The notes below the pieces were generated by a model. That model was not told the origin of the DNA, did not search any database, and saw nothing but the letters and a program-made list of their open reading frames with translations. A program made the translations under genes and the position numbers. Below, piece after piece: positions 16,083 through 26,961 of a stretch of 64,000 bases of DNA (positions are counted from its first letter, which is position 1; each line of letters opens with the position of its first letter). Source of the DNA: BD2-11 clade cluster bacterium bin43 (GTDB lineage Bacteria > Gemmatimonadota > Gemmatimonadetes > Longimicrobiales > Gaopeijiaceae); NCBI GenBank assembly GCA_002238605.1, contig MPMR01000010.1:86550-150549 (forward strand). The letters are read 5' to 3'.

Positions 16083-17153
16083 TCATCTCCGGATGCGCTG
16101 AACCTCCAGCAGGCGCCTGCGTACCTCCTCCGCCTTCCCTTCTTCCTCCAACTGGCTCCAGAGCCGCTCGATGGTGGCTCCATCCACATACCCCGGAACC
16201 GTCGTCAGCCATCCCTGCGCGGCCCGATACGCGTTCACGGCATCCACGGTTTCCTGGGTGTAGACGTTCCAGTCCTCATCCTCGGGCGAGACGTCGTCGG
16301 CGTCCGCGCGGAAATAGCCGAGCTCGTGCAGCATGAGTTTGAGCTGGTATACGTCGCGGCCGATCTCCTGCTGGAGCGTGCGGAAGCCGAGGGTCTCGGA
16401 GATGTTGTCGTAGATGCGGCGCATCTCCGCGATCGGTTCCCCGTGCTCGCACACGTTGATCTGCACCGTGAGGCCGTCCTGGCGGCGGGCCATTCCGGGA
16501 CGTGGATCGGCGACCATGACCGCGGCGGACTGGGCCTCGCCATGGCGCGCGTCCCCGCCCACCTGCTGCCCGGCCTGCAGCGCCTCGATGAGTCTGTCGG
16601 CCAGGTGGCGGGCCGTGCCCTGGGTGGACTCGAAGCTGTCTCCCACGGCGTCGATCACTTCCGGCCCCACGAGGATGTTGCCCTGGGTGACGTAGTTGGG
16701 GCCCGCGCGATGCCCGGCCCACGGGCGGGCGCCGGTGCCGGTGTGCTGGGCGGAGCGGCCGTCCACGCCGATGACGCCGATCTGGCGCCGGGTCGGGTTG
16801 TCGTCCTCCGCCAGGCGCCGGCCCAGGGCTTCCTCCGGCAGGACGCCCTCCTCCATCAGGCCGAGGAGCTCGTAGCCGTATTCGGTGCGGGTCGCCGCCT
16901 GGGTGGCCACCGCGCCCACGCCCGCGCGCACCCAAGGCACCCCGTTGCCCACGCAGGCGTTGCGGGTGGTGACCGCGACCCCCGACTCCCCGGTAGCGGG
17001 ATCGATGGCGGCGATCGAGAAGGTGTGGAAGAACAGTTCATCGCCGCCCCACGCCGCCGGCTCCTGCGCGCCGGCGCGCGCGGCGGACAGAGCGGTGTGT
17101 GCGGCAAGGGCCAGGGCGAGCGGCATCCACCGGGCTGCTGGTGTACCGGGCAT
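16083..17153 (-). CDS. Secreted DUF1028 (Ntn-hydrolase-like) protein
   Basis: 356 residues with a signal peptide ending near ARAGAQ. Residues about 37-235 form a DUF1028 domain: FSIAAIDPATGESGVAVTTR, NACVGNGVPWVRAGVGAVATQA, and GNILVGPEVIDAVGDSF. The C-terminal part resembles the peptidoglycan-binding-like extension often found in this family (AEMRRIYDNISETLGFRTLQ to the end). DUF1028 proteins resemble Ntn hydrolases, and their activity is not settled. AGGAGG seven bases before the ATG fixes the start. It is divergent from the coxSLMD operon across a tandem repeat array. Confidence 0.88.
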   Translation of the reverse strand: MPGTPAARWMPLALALAAHTALSAARAGAQEPAAWGGDELFFHTFSIAAIDPATGESGVAVTTRNACVGNGVPWVRAGVGAVATQAATRTEYGYELLGLMEEGVLPEEALGRRLAEDDNPTRRQIGVIGVDGRSAQHTGTGARPWAGHRAGPNYVTQGNILVGPEVIDAVGDSFESTQGTARHLADRLIEALQAGQQVGGDARHGEAQSAAVMVADPRPGMARRQDGLTVQINVCEHGEPIAEMRRIYDNISETLGFRTLQQEIGRDVYQLKLMLHELGYFRADADDVSPEDEDWNVYTQETVDAVNAYRAAQGWLTTVPGYVDGATIERLWSQLEEEGKAEEVRRRLLEVQRIRR

Positions 17154-17221
17154 TTGTCATCCTCCTGATGCTGTGCGGAAAATCTTCCCGGCAACGTAGG
17201 CAGGGACCGTCGTCGAACAAA

Positions 17222-17373
17222 GATCGCCGGCGGGTGTGAACCGGGATCGGCAGCGGGTGTGAACCGGGATCGCCGGCGGGGGCGAAAGGAGATTGCAGGT
17301 GGCCGCGAACGACGATTGCCCGTGGTCGCGAACGACGATTGCCCGCGGTCGCGAGCAGAGATTGCGCCGCCCT
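17222..17373 (+). repeat. 23-bp tandem repeat array in a divergent promoter region
   Basis: Six consecutive 23-bp units start at 17222, 17245, 17268, 17291, 17314 and 17337, and a degenerate seventh starts at 17360. Every unit begins GATC or GATT, followed by GC(C/A)-rich sequence and a (G/C)GCGAAC or GTGAACC-like core. The array falls into two halves: the first three units share GGGTGTGAACC or a derivative, the last three share GGTCGCGAAC. The period is not a multiple of three and no protein-like frame crosses it. Confidence 0.85.
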
Positions 17374-17450
17374 CGGCACTCGAAGTAACATCGGCTGGAG
17401 AAAGCCAATTTGGTTCCAATGAAACTCACCCGATCCGGCAAGGAGGTTCG

Positions 17451-17920
<470 letters not shown>

Positions 17921-17924
<4 letters not shown>

Positions 17925-20296
17925 GTGACAACGGAAGCAACGGAACCGGCTTCATCGGCGCGAGCCTCAAGCGCAAGGAAGACGCCCGCTTCCTGACCGG
18001 ACGCGGACGCTACACCGACGACATCAACCTGCCCGGGCAGCTGTACGCCCACCTGCTGCGCTCGACGGTCGCGCACGCCAGCCTGGGAAGTGTGGACACC
18101 AGCGCGGCGAAGGCGGCGCCGGGCGTGCACGCCGTGTTCACGGGAGCGGACATGGAGCATGTGGGCGGCGTGCCGACCGGGTGGCTGATTCACTCGAAGG
18201 ACGGCTCGCCCATGGTGGAGCCGAAGCACCCGGCCATGGCCGTCGGCAAGGTGCGCCACGTGGGTGAAATCGTGGCCATCGTGGTGGCGGAGACGCGCGA
18301 CCAGGCGCGCGAGGCCGCGGCCCTGATCGACGTCGACTACCAGGACCTGCCCGCGGTCGCCTCGCTCGAGGCCGCCCGCGCGGACGGCGCGCCGAAAGTG
18401 TGGGACGAAGCCGACGGCAACCTGTGCTACGACTGGGAGGTGGGTGACCGGGCGGCCGCGGAAGCGGCCATCGACGGCGCCGCCCACGTGGTTTCCATCG
18501 ACGTGGTGAACCAGCGGCTGGTGCCCAACGCCATCGAGCCGCGGGCCGCCATCGGCAACTTCGACCCGACCACCGACGAGTACACCCTCTACACCACCAG
18601 CCAGAACCCCCATCTGATCCGGCTGCTGCTGGGCGCCTTCGTACTCGGCCTGCCCGAGCACAAGCTGCGCATCGTGGCGCCCGATGTCGGGGGCGGCTTC
18701 GGATCGAAGATCCCCCACTACGCGGAAGAGGCGATCCTCACCTGGACCGCGGGCCAGCTGTGCCGGCCCGTGAAGTGGACCTCGGACCGTTCCGAGGCCT
18801 TCGTCTCCGACACCCAGGGCCGCGACCATCTTAGCACCGCCACGCTGGGGCTGGACCAGGACGGCAGGTTCGTCGGTCTCAAGGTCTCCACCAAGGCCAA
18901 CCTGGGGGCCTACCTGTCCACCTTCGCGACCTGCGTGCCGACCTACCTGTACGGCATCCTGTTCGCGGGGCCGTACACGACCCCGGCCATCTACGTGGAG
19001 GTCGAGGGGGTGTTCACCAACACCGTCCCTGTAGACGCGCTGCGGGGGGCGGGGCGGCCGGAGGCCACCTACCTGCTCGAGCGCCTGGTCGACAAGGCCG
19101 CCGCCGCGACCGGCATCGACCGGGTCGACATCCGGCGCCGCAACTTCATCCGCGAGTTCCCCTACCAGACCCCGGTCGCCCTCCAGTACGACCAGGGCGA
19201 CTACGACGCCACCCTCGACCTCGCGCTGAGCGCCGCCGACTGGGACGGCTTCGAGGCGCGCCGGTCGGAGGCGGGCAGCCGCGGGAAACTGCGCGGCATC
19301 GGCATCTCGACCTTCATCGAGGCGTGCGGCATTGCGCCCTCGGCGGTGGTGGGGTCGCTGGGCGCGCGCGCCGGGCTGTACGAGGTGGGCAGCGTGCGCG
19401 TGCATCCCACTGGCTCGGTGTCGGTCTTCACCGGCACGCACAGCCACGGCCAGGGGCACGAGACCACCTTCGCCCAGATCGTCGCCGAGACGCTGGGCGT
19501 CGACTTCGAGGCCGTCGACGTGGTGCACGGCGACACCAACGCAATCCCCTTCGGCATGGGCACCTACGGGTCGCGCTCACTGGCCGTGGGCGGCACCGCC
19601 ATCTACAACGCCGTGCAGAAGGTCATCGCCAAGGGCAGGAAGATCGCCGCCCATCTCCTGGAGGCCTCCGAGGAGGACATCGAGTTTGCCGACGGCAACT
19701 TCACGGTGGCCGGCACCGACCGCTCGAAGAGCATCGGCGAGGTCGCGCTGACCGCGTATGTGCCCCACAACTATCCCGAGGGCCTCGAGCCCGGCCTCGA
19801 GGAGACCGCGTTCTACGATCCCCTCAACTTCACCTTCCCCGCCGGCACCCACATCGCCGAGGTGGAGGTGGACCCCGAGACCGGCGTAGTCGAGCTGGTG
19901 AGCGTGACCGGCGCCGACGACGTCGGGCGCATCATCAACCCCATGATCGTCAACGGGCAGCTGCACGGCGGCCTGGCCCACGGCATCGGACAGGCGCTGC
20001 TCGAGCACTGCGAGTACGACGCGGAGGGCCAGCTGGTGACGGGTTCGTACATGAACTACACCATGCCGCGCGCGGGCGACCTGCCCAACTTCAACATCAA
20101 CCACAACACGACCCATTGCACGCATAACCCGTTGGGGGTGAAGGGAGTCGGCGAGGTCGGCTCGATCGGCGTTCCGCCCGCGGTGATCAACGCGGTGGTC
20201 GACGCGCTGAGCCCGCTGGGCGTGACCCACATCGAGATGCCCGCCACATCGGAGCGGGTTTGGCAAGCGATTCAGGCCGCACAGGCCCAGGACTGA
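17921..20296 (+). CDS. coxL: Molybdenum hydroxylase large subunit, molybdopterin-binding (form II CoxL-like)
   Basis: 791 residues, the catalytic subunit holding the molybdopterin cytosine dinucleotide cofactor. An aldehyde-oxidase a/b hammerhead domain occupies about 20-140 ([16 protein letters not shown]) and the Mo-cofactor domain the rest, with [24 protein letters not shown] and the C-terminal GVGEVG carrying the likely catalytic Glu. The active-site loop reads [11 protein letters not shown], matching the form II AYRGAGR pattern rather than the AYxCSFR of true CO dehydrogenases. The substrate is therefore more likely an aldehyde, purine or aromatic heterocycle than CO. No signal peptide, so cytoplasmic. 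Overlaps coxS by 4 bases. Confidence 0.93.
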
Positions 20297-20309
20297 CCGG
20301 AGAGCGAAC

Positions 20310-21104
20310 GTGGACGATTTTCAATATCACGCACCGTCTTCGGTTGACGGTGTCCTGAGCGCCCTCAGGGGCGCGGACGACGGCAAGGTGCTGGCGGGGG
20401 GCATGAGCCTGCTGCCCGTCATGAAGCTGGCCATGGCCGCCCCGAGCGATCTGGTGTCGCTGCGCAACGTGCCGGGACTGAGCGACATCGAGGATCACGG
20501 GCACTGCCTCAAGATCGGCGCGTGTTGCACGCACGCGCAGGTTGCGGCGTCGAGCGTGGTGCGGGAGCGCATCCCGGCGCTGGCGGCGATGGCCGGCCGC
20601 ATCGGCGACCCCCAGGTGCGCAACCGCGGCACCATCGGCGGCTCGGTGGCCCACAACGATCCCGCGGCGGACTATCCGGCGGCGTGCGTCGGGCTGGGCG
20701 CGACCATCATCACCGACCGGCGCAAGATCTCCTCGGACGACTTCTTCGGGGCGATGTTCGAGACGCCGCTGGAGGAGGATGAACTGGTCACCGCCGTGTG
20801 CTTTCCGATCCCGGACCGGGCCGCCTACGCGAAGTTCGAGAACCCGGCGTCGAAGTACGCGGTCGCGGGGGTGATGGTGGCCGAGGATTCCGATGGCGTG
20901 CGGGTCGCGGTGACCGGCGCGGGCGCGGGCGTCTTCCGTGTGGCGGAGATGGAGGCCGCGCTGGCGGACGACTTCTCGGCCGATGCGGTCGCGGGCATCG
21001 GCGTATCTTCGGACGGGCTGCTGTCCGACAACGTGGCGGGCGCCGAGTACCGGGCCCATCTGGTCACGGTGATGGCGAAGCGGGCCGTGGAGGCCTGCGG
21101 CTAG
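20310..21104 (+). CDS. coxM: Molybdenum hydroxylase medium subunit, FAD-binding (CoxM-like)
   Basis: 264 residues. FAD-binding motifs AGGMSLLPVMKLAMAAPSDL (about 31-50) and TIGGSVAHNDPAADYPAA (about 108-125) are the two conserved loops of the CO dehydrogenase flavoprotein family; a C-terminal domain follows. It accepts electrons from the small subunit. Gene order small-large-medium differs from the medium-small-large order of the classical coxMSL operon. It starts 13 bases after coxL. Confidence 0.93.
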   Translation: MDDFQYHAPSSVDGVLSALRGADDGKVLAGGMSLLPVMKLAMAAPSDLVSLRNVPGLSDIEDHGHCLKIGACCTHAQVAASSVVRERIPALAAMAGRIGDPQVRNRGTIGGSVAHNDPAADYPAACVGLGATIITDRRKISSDDFFGAMFETPLEEDELVTAVCFPIPDRAAYAKFENPASKYAVAGVMVAEDSDGVRVAVTGAGAGVFRVAEMEAALADDFSADAVAGIGVSSDGLLSDNVAGAEYRAHLVTVMAKRAVEACG

Positions 21105-21125
21105 CGGGACCGCACGAACCGGCAG

Positions 21126-22196
21126 ATGGACGAAACAGAGAGGGCGCGGGGCCGCGCTGAGCAGAGCGGTCCTGCGCCCTCGCCGCGTTCGGTCGACGAC
21201 GGGGGCGGTCCTGCACCCCTTCCCCGGTCCGTGGACGACGCCGTGGCGCTGCTCGGCGGCCAGGGGTATGTCGCGGACGCGAGCCTCGGGACCGCTCTCT
21301 TTCTGGCGCTCGAGCTGGGCCGTCCCCTGTTCCTGGAGGGAGAGGCGGGGGTAGGCAAGACCGAGCTGGCCCGGTCGGTGGCGGGCGCGCTGGGCAAGCC
21401 CCTGGTGCGGCTCCAGTGCTACGAGGGGCTGGACATGGCCGCGGCCGCCTACGAGTGGAACTTCGCGAAGCAGATGATCCACATCCGGGCCGCGGAGCTG
21501 GGACGGGATCTGGAGCCGGGACGCGGCGTCCAACCGGGGGCCGGCGCGGCGGGCAGCGACGGCACCAGAGGCGAAGGCTCGACACACCTCTCCGAGCGCG
21601 GTTCACTTCCGGCGGTCGAAGGCGACGTTTTCGGCGAGGAGTTCCTGATCCGGCGTCCGCTGCTGCAGGCGCTGGACCCGGCGGACGGGGTGGCGCCCGT
21701 GCTCCTCATCGACGAGCTGGACCGCAGCGACGAGCCCTTCGAGGCGTATCTCCTGGAGGTGCTCTCGGACTTCCAGATCACCATCCCCGAGCTGGGCACC
21801 ATCCGGGCGGAGACTCCGCCGGTGGTGGTCATCACCTCGAACCGCACCCGTGAGATCCACGACGCCCTCAAGCGCCGCTGCATCTACCACTGGATCGACT
21901 ATCCGACGGCGGAGCGGGAGATGGCGATCCTCGCGTCGCGGGTGCCGGAAGCGCCGGAGGGGCTGAGCACCCAGGTCGTGGGTTTCGTGCGCAAGGTGCG
22001 CGAGATGGAGCTGTTCAAGCGGCCCGGCGTGGCCGAGACCCTGGATTGGGCGCGCGCCCTGATGGCCCTGGACCGCCGGGTACTCGACCGCGAGACGGTG
22101 AACCGCACGCTGGGCGTGCTGCTCAAGTACCAGGACGACCTCGAGCAGCTGCGGCGGGACGGGGGCCTGGAGGAGGCGATGGCGGGGGCGGAGTAA
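21126..22196 (+). CDS. coxD: MoxR-family AAA+ ATPase, CoxD type
   Basis: 356 residues. Walker A GEAGVGKTE, Walker B VLLIDELDRSDE, sensor VVVITSNRTREIHDALKRRC, and the CoxD-style HIRAAE and EEFLIRRPLLQAL. CoxD is an ATP-dependent chaperone that helps assemble the CuSMoO2 site in CO dehydrogenase; in form II systems it is presumed to assist cofactor maturation together with CoxE. A Gly-rich insert of about 35 residues lies between HIRAAELGRD and GEEFLIRR, and the N-terminus carries a short repeated PAPSPRSVDDGGG-like segment. Follows coxM by 21 bases; an intrinsic terminator comes next. Confidence 0.9.
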   Translation: MDETERARGRAEQSGPAPSPRSVDDGGGPAPLPRSVDDAVALLGGQGYVADASLGTALFLALELGRPLFLEGEAGVGKTELARSVAGALGKPLVRLQCYEGLDMAAAAYEWNFAKQMIHIRAAELGRDLEPGRGVQPGAGAAGSDGTRGEGSTHLSERGSLPAVEGDVFGEEFLIRRPLLQALDPADGVAPVLLIDELDRSDEPFEAYLLEVLSDFQITIPELGTIRAETPPVVVITSNRTREIHDALKRRCIYHWIDYPTAEREMAILASRVPEAPEGLSTQVVGFVRKVREMELFKRPGVAETLDWARALMALDRRVLDRETVNRTLGVLLKYQDDLEQLRRDGGLEEAMAGAE

Positions 22197-22200
22197 GCCA

Positions 22201-22219
22201 GGCCGGGTCGGCCCTTTTT
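22201..22219 (+). terminator. Intrinsic terminator after coxD
   Basis: GGCCG (22201-22205), loop GGT, CGGCC (22209-22213), then C and five T residues to 22219. It starts four bases after the coxD stop and probably ends the coxSLMD transcript, separating it from coxE. Confidence 0.6.
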
Positions 22220-22292
22220 CTGCCGGAGCAGGGTATTCCGCAGGGCACTCGCGGCACTCGCCGCATCCGAACGCCCCGAAGGAGCCAGACAA

Positions 22293-23189
22293 GTGCACTT
22301 GCCACGACCTTCGTCCGCCTTGCCGGGGCGGATGCTGTTGCTCATTGCTTCCCTGATCGTCGTTACGACTGCACTCCCCGCCGCGGCCCGTGCCCAGACG
22401 CCACCGGACATCCCCGCTCCGAGCGACGCCCTCTACGAGGTGCGGCTCGGTGACGGCTCCGTGATCTACGCGCGCGTCGTGGAGTTCGACGAGGCGCGGG
22501 TGGTGTTCGAGACCGTGGGCGGTGCCCGCCTCGATGTCGAACGGACCGGGATCGAGGGCATCCGTCCGGCTCGTGGACAGGTCGTCGACGGCGAATTCCG
22601 CACCGAGGATCCCGGCGCTACCCGGCTGTTCTTCACCTCGACCGGGCGCTCGCTCGAACGCGGGGAGTCGTACGTCGGCACATACGTGGTCGTCCTGCCG
22701 TTCGCCGCGGTCGGAGTGACCGACCGTTTCACGATCGTTGGCGGGGCCCCCGTTCTCTTCGGCGAGCTCGAGCCGTTCTACCTCGGTCCGAAGGTGCAGA
22801 TTCTCCGTCACCTCGAGGTACAGGCCTCCATCGGAACCCTCGCCTTCTTCTTCGACGACGAGGTGGTCGGGGTCGCCTACGGGGTGGCCACGTTCGGAGA
22901 CACGGACGATGCCCTGTCCGCGGGAATCGGCTACTTCTATTCGGGAGACGAGGTCCTGAACGAGCCGGCGTTCATGGTGGGGGGCGAAACCCGGGTCAGC
23001 CGCAGGATCAAGCTCCTCACCGAGAACTACATCCTTCCCGACGCCGTGGGCGTCGTCCTGTCCGGGGGAGTTCGGATCATCGGAGACCGCTTCAACACCG
23101 AGGTCGGAGCCATGGGCGCCATCGCGGACGGCGGCGACGGCGGTTGCTGCGTCCCGCTCATCAATTTCTCGTACTCGTTCGGGAGATAG
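22293..23189 (+). CDS. Secreted hypothetical protein, probable beta-rich outer-membrane protein
   Basis: 298 residues with a GTG start (GGAG eight bases upstream); an ATG at 22332 would also keep the signal peptide MLLLIASLIVVTTALPAAAR. The mature protein opens with a small beta domain (YEVRLGDGSVIYARVVEFDEARVVFETVGGARL) that resembles an Sm-like or SPOR-less surface strand pattern, then Gly/aromatic-rich beta strands. The end is FSYSFGR. No family recognised. It has its own signals after the coxD terminator and sits between the cox genes. Confidence 0.65.
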   Translation: MHLPRPSSALPGRMLLLIASLIVVTTALPAAARAQTPPDIPAPSDALYEVRLGDGSVIYARVVEFDEARVVFETVGGARLDVERTGIEGIRPARGQVVDGEFRTEDPGATRLFFTSTGRSLERGESYVGTYVVVLPFAAVGVTDRFTIVGGAPVLFGELEPFYLGPKVQILRHLEVQASIGTLAFFFDDEVVGVAYGVATFGDTDDALSAGIGYFYSGDEVLNEPAFMVGGETRVSRRIKLLTENYILPDAVGVVLSGGVRIIGDRFNTEVGAMGAIADGGDGGCCVPLINFSYSFGR

Positions 23190-23221
23190 GCTGGCCCGTG
23201 GGCAACAGCAAAAGGCGAGTC

Positions 23222-24853
<1,632 letters not shown>

Positions 24854-24912
24854 TCCACCACCGGGCGTTGCCCCCAGCGCTCACGCGCCGCGACGGCTGA
24901 CCAGGTCTTCTT

Positions 24913-24957
24913 GCTGACCCATAGATATGGCTGCTATCATATGGCTGACCCATATCT
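24913..24957 (+). promoter_or_regulatory. Putative autoregulatory operator of the VapBC module
   Basis: GCTGACCCATA occurs twice, at 24913-24923 and 24944-24954, exactly 31 bp apart (about three turns). The same stretch holds an inverted repeat, AGATATGG (24923-24930) and CCATATCT (24950-24957). It is AT-rich and lies 21-65 bases before the antitoxin ATG, where type II antitoxins usually bind. Confidence 0.55.
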
Positions 24958-24977
24958 TCTTCAGGGGAACCGATCTC

Positions 24978-25211
24978 ATGAAAACGACCCTCAACCTGAA
25001 CGACCACATCCTGCGGCGGGCCAAGCGTCGTGCCAGGAGAGATGGCACAACGCTGACGCGCTTCGTGGAGGATGCGCTGCGGACCAGGCTGATGGAGGAT
25101 TGCCGCAAACCGGCCTTCAAACTGGTGCTTGAGACCGTTCGTGGACACGCGCCGCCGAACGTCGACGTCTCCGACCGCGAGGCTCTCTATGACGTGATCG
25201 ACCACGCATGA
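24978..25211 (+). CDS. Type II antitoxin, ribbon-helix-helix (VapB family)
   Basis: 77 residues. The N-terminus MKTTLNLNDHILRRAKRRAR forms the DNA-binding beta strand and first helix of an RHH fold, followed by TLTRFVEDALRTRL. The C-terminal part would wrap the toxin. It overlaps the toxin start by 4 bases (ATGA) and has direct and inverted repeats upstream, consistent with autoregulation. The frame is open further upstream but AGGGGA before 24978 and the family's length support this start. Confidence 0.85.
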   Translation: MKTTLNLNDHILRRAKRRARRDGTTLTRFVEDALRTRLMEDCRKPAFKLVLETVRGHAPPNVDVSDREALYDVIDHA

Positions 25212-25633
25212 TCGCCATCGATACCAACATCCTGATCTACGCGCACCGCGCCGAAACCACTCTTCACGAATCCGCGGCCACGAGACTGACCGAACTCGCG
25301 GAGGGAACCGGGCCCTGGGGGCTACCGGTCTTCTGCATCGCGGAGTTCTCGCGTGTGGTGACCCATCGAAGGGTATTCAACCCGCCCTCGACGATCGAAA
25401 AGGCGTTCGGCTTCATCGAAAACGTGGTTGCATCCCCCACATGCCGTGTCCTCCATCCCGGGACGGATTATCTCGCGCTGTTGGGCGAGACCGCTCGCCG
25501 CGCCGACGCGCGAGGCAATCTGATGTTCGATGCGCAACTGGCGGCACTGTGCACGGAACACGGCATCGGACGGCTTCTGACGAACGACCGTAACTTTGAG
25601 CGGTTCGATCACCTGGAGGTCATCTATCTTTAG
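25208..25633 (+). CDS. vapC: PIN-domain toxin, VapC family
   Basis: 141 residues. The PIN-domain acidic residues are all present: D5 in IAIDTNILIYA, E46 in FCIAEFSR, D108 in LMFDAQLAAL and D127 in LLTNDRNF. VapC toxins are Mg-dependent endoribonucleases, often cleaving tRNA or rRNA; the target here is unknown. Paired with the RHH antitoxin. A strong hairpin follows its stop. Confidence 0.92.
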   Translation: MIAIDTNILIYAHRAETTLHESAATRLTELAEGTGPWGLPVFCIAEFSRVVTHRRVFNPPSTIEKAFGFIENVVASPTCRVLHPGTDYLALLGETARRADARGNLMFDAQLAALCTEHGIGRLLTNDRNFERFDHLEVIYL

Positions 25634-25636
25634 ACT

Positions 25637-25662
25637 GCGTTCGGGCACACACGCCCGAGCGC
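25637..25662 (+). terminator. Terminator-like hairpin after vapC
   Basis: GCGTTCGGGC (25637-25646) pairs with GCCCGAGCGC (25653-25662), a 10-bp stem with one T-G pair and the loop ACACAC. There is no T tract after it, so it may act as an mRNA 3' stabiliser or a factor-dependent stop. Confidence 0.5.
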
Positions 25663-25782
25663 GGCCTCGCTCGAGATGAGGTACATCCTCTAGATTCGCG
25701 CGGCGCCTCCGGAAGCCGGGAAGAGAATCCTCACGCCTGGTCAGCCGTCCACCAATCCTTCACCGGCAAGCCACCGCCGCGT

Positions 25783-26961
25783 ATGCGCCGACAGCCCACC
25801 GACCCCACCGGCAGGCTCGCCGACAACGTCGCCCGTTTCGTGCGCATGCTGCGCGCGGCCGGCATGCCGGTGGGTCCCGGCCACACCATCTCCGCGGCGC
25901 GTGCGCTGGGAGCCGTCGACACCACCGAACGGAGCCAGTTCTACTGGGCGCTGCACGGGACCCTGGTCTCGGCGCCGGAACAGCGCGCCATCTTCGACAG
26001 CGCCTTTCGTCTCTTCTGGCGGGATCCGCTGGGGCGGGACGAGGCCCTGCAGGCGCTGCTCTCCACGTCGCGCATGGGCGAGGGCGAGGCGGGCGAACGG
26101 GCCCCGGCCCGACTGTCGCCGGGAACGGCCCCGGGGTACGCGGAAGCCGTTCGCGCGCGGGAAGGCGAGGAGATCTCCGTGCGCATGGCCTTCTCCCCGT
26201 CGGAGGTGCTGCGCACCAAGGATTTCGAGCAGATGACCGCGGCGGAGGTCCGGCAGGCCAGAGAGGCGCTACGCCACCTGAAGCTGGACTTGCGCCCGAT
26301 CCCGACGCGTCGCTTTCGCCCCGATCCCCACGGCACCGGGATCGACGCGCGCCGCACGTTGCGCGCCAGCCTGCGCACCGGCGGGTACCCCATGTCCCTG
26401 AAGCGCCGCGCGCACGCCACGCGCCGCCCGACGCTGGTGGCCATCTGCGACATCTCGGGGTCGATGGAGACCTATTCACGCATCCTGCTGCACTTCTTCC
26501 ATACGCTGACCAATGCCGGCGAGCGCATCCACACCTTCCTCTTCGGCACCCGGCTCACAAACGTCACGCGCCTGCTTCGAGACCAGGACGTGGACCGGGC
26601 GATGGACCGCGTGGGGCAGACGGTGCTCGACTGGTACGGCGGCACGCGCATCGGGGCGGCGCTGCGGGCCTTCAACCTGCACTGGTCCCGGCGCCTGCTG
26701 GCGGAGGGCACGGTGGTGCTGCTGGTGACCGATGGGCTCGACCGGGAGGGGGCCAGCGGGATCGCCTTCGAGGCCCGGCGGCTGAGGAAGTCGTGCCGGC
26801 GGCTGATCTGGCTCAATCCGCTGCTGCGCTTCGAGAAGTTCGCGCCCCGGGCCGCGGGCATCCGGGCGCTCCTGCCCGAAGTGGACGAGCATCGGCCGGT
26901 GCATGACCTGGCGAGCGTGGAGGCCCTGGCGAGAGCGTTGGGGCATGCACCCGTCCCTTGA
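25783..26961 (+). CDS. coxE: VWA-domain protein, CoxE type
   Basis: 392 residues. The N-terminal part (ADNVARFVRMLRAAGMPVGPGHT) and the VWA domain from about residue 210 (LVAICDISGSMETYSR, MIDAS D-x-S-x-S intact) match CoxE, the partner of the CoxD ATPase in maturing molybdenum hydroxylases. A later Thr/Asp site is VTDGLDREGASG. It lies 3.6 kb from coxD, separated by three transcription units. Its stop overlaps the TTG start of the receptor gene. Confidence 0.9.
   Translation: MRRQPTDPTGRLADNVARFVRMLRAAGMPVGPGHTISAARALGAVDTTERSQFYWALHGTLVSAPEQRAIFDSAFRLFWRDPLGRDEALQALLSTSRMGEGEAGERAPARLSPGTAPGYAEAVRAREGEEISVRMAFSPSEVLRTKDFEQMTAAEVRQAREALRHLKLDLRPIPTRRFRPDPHGTGIDARRTLRASLRTGGYPMSLKRRAHATRRPTLVAICDISGSMETYSRILLHFFHTLTNAGERIHTFLFGTRLTNVTRLLRDQDVDRAMDRVGQTVLDWYGGTRIGAALRAFNLHWSRRLLAEGTVVLLVTDGLDREGASGIAFEARRLRKSCRRLIWLNPLLRFEKFAPRAAGIRALLPEVDEHRPVHDLASVEALARALGHAPVP

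Noticed and set aside
17222..17373. CRISPR array in the 23-bp repeats
   Set aside because: The units abut with no spacers and are too degenerate; it is a simple tandem array.
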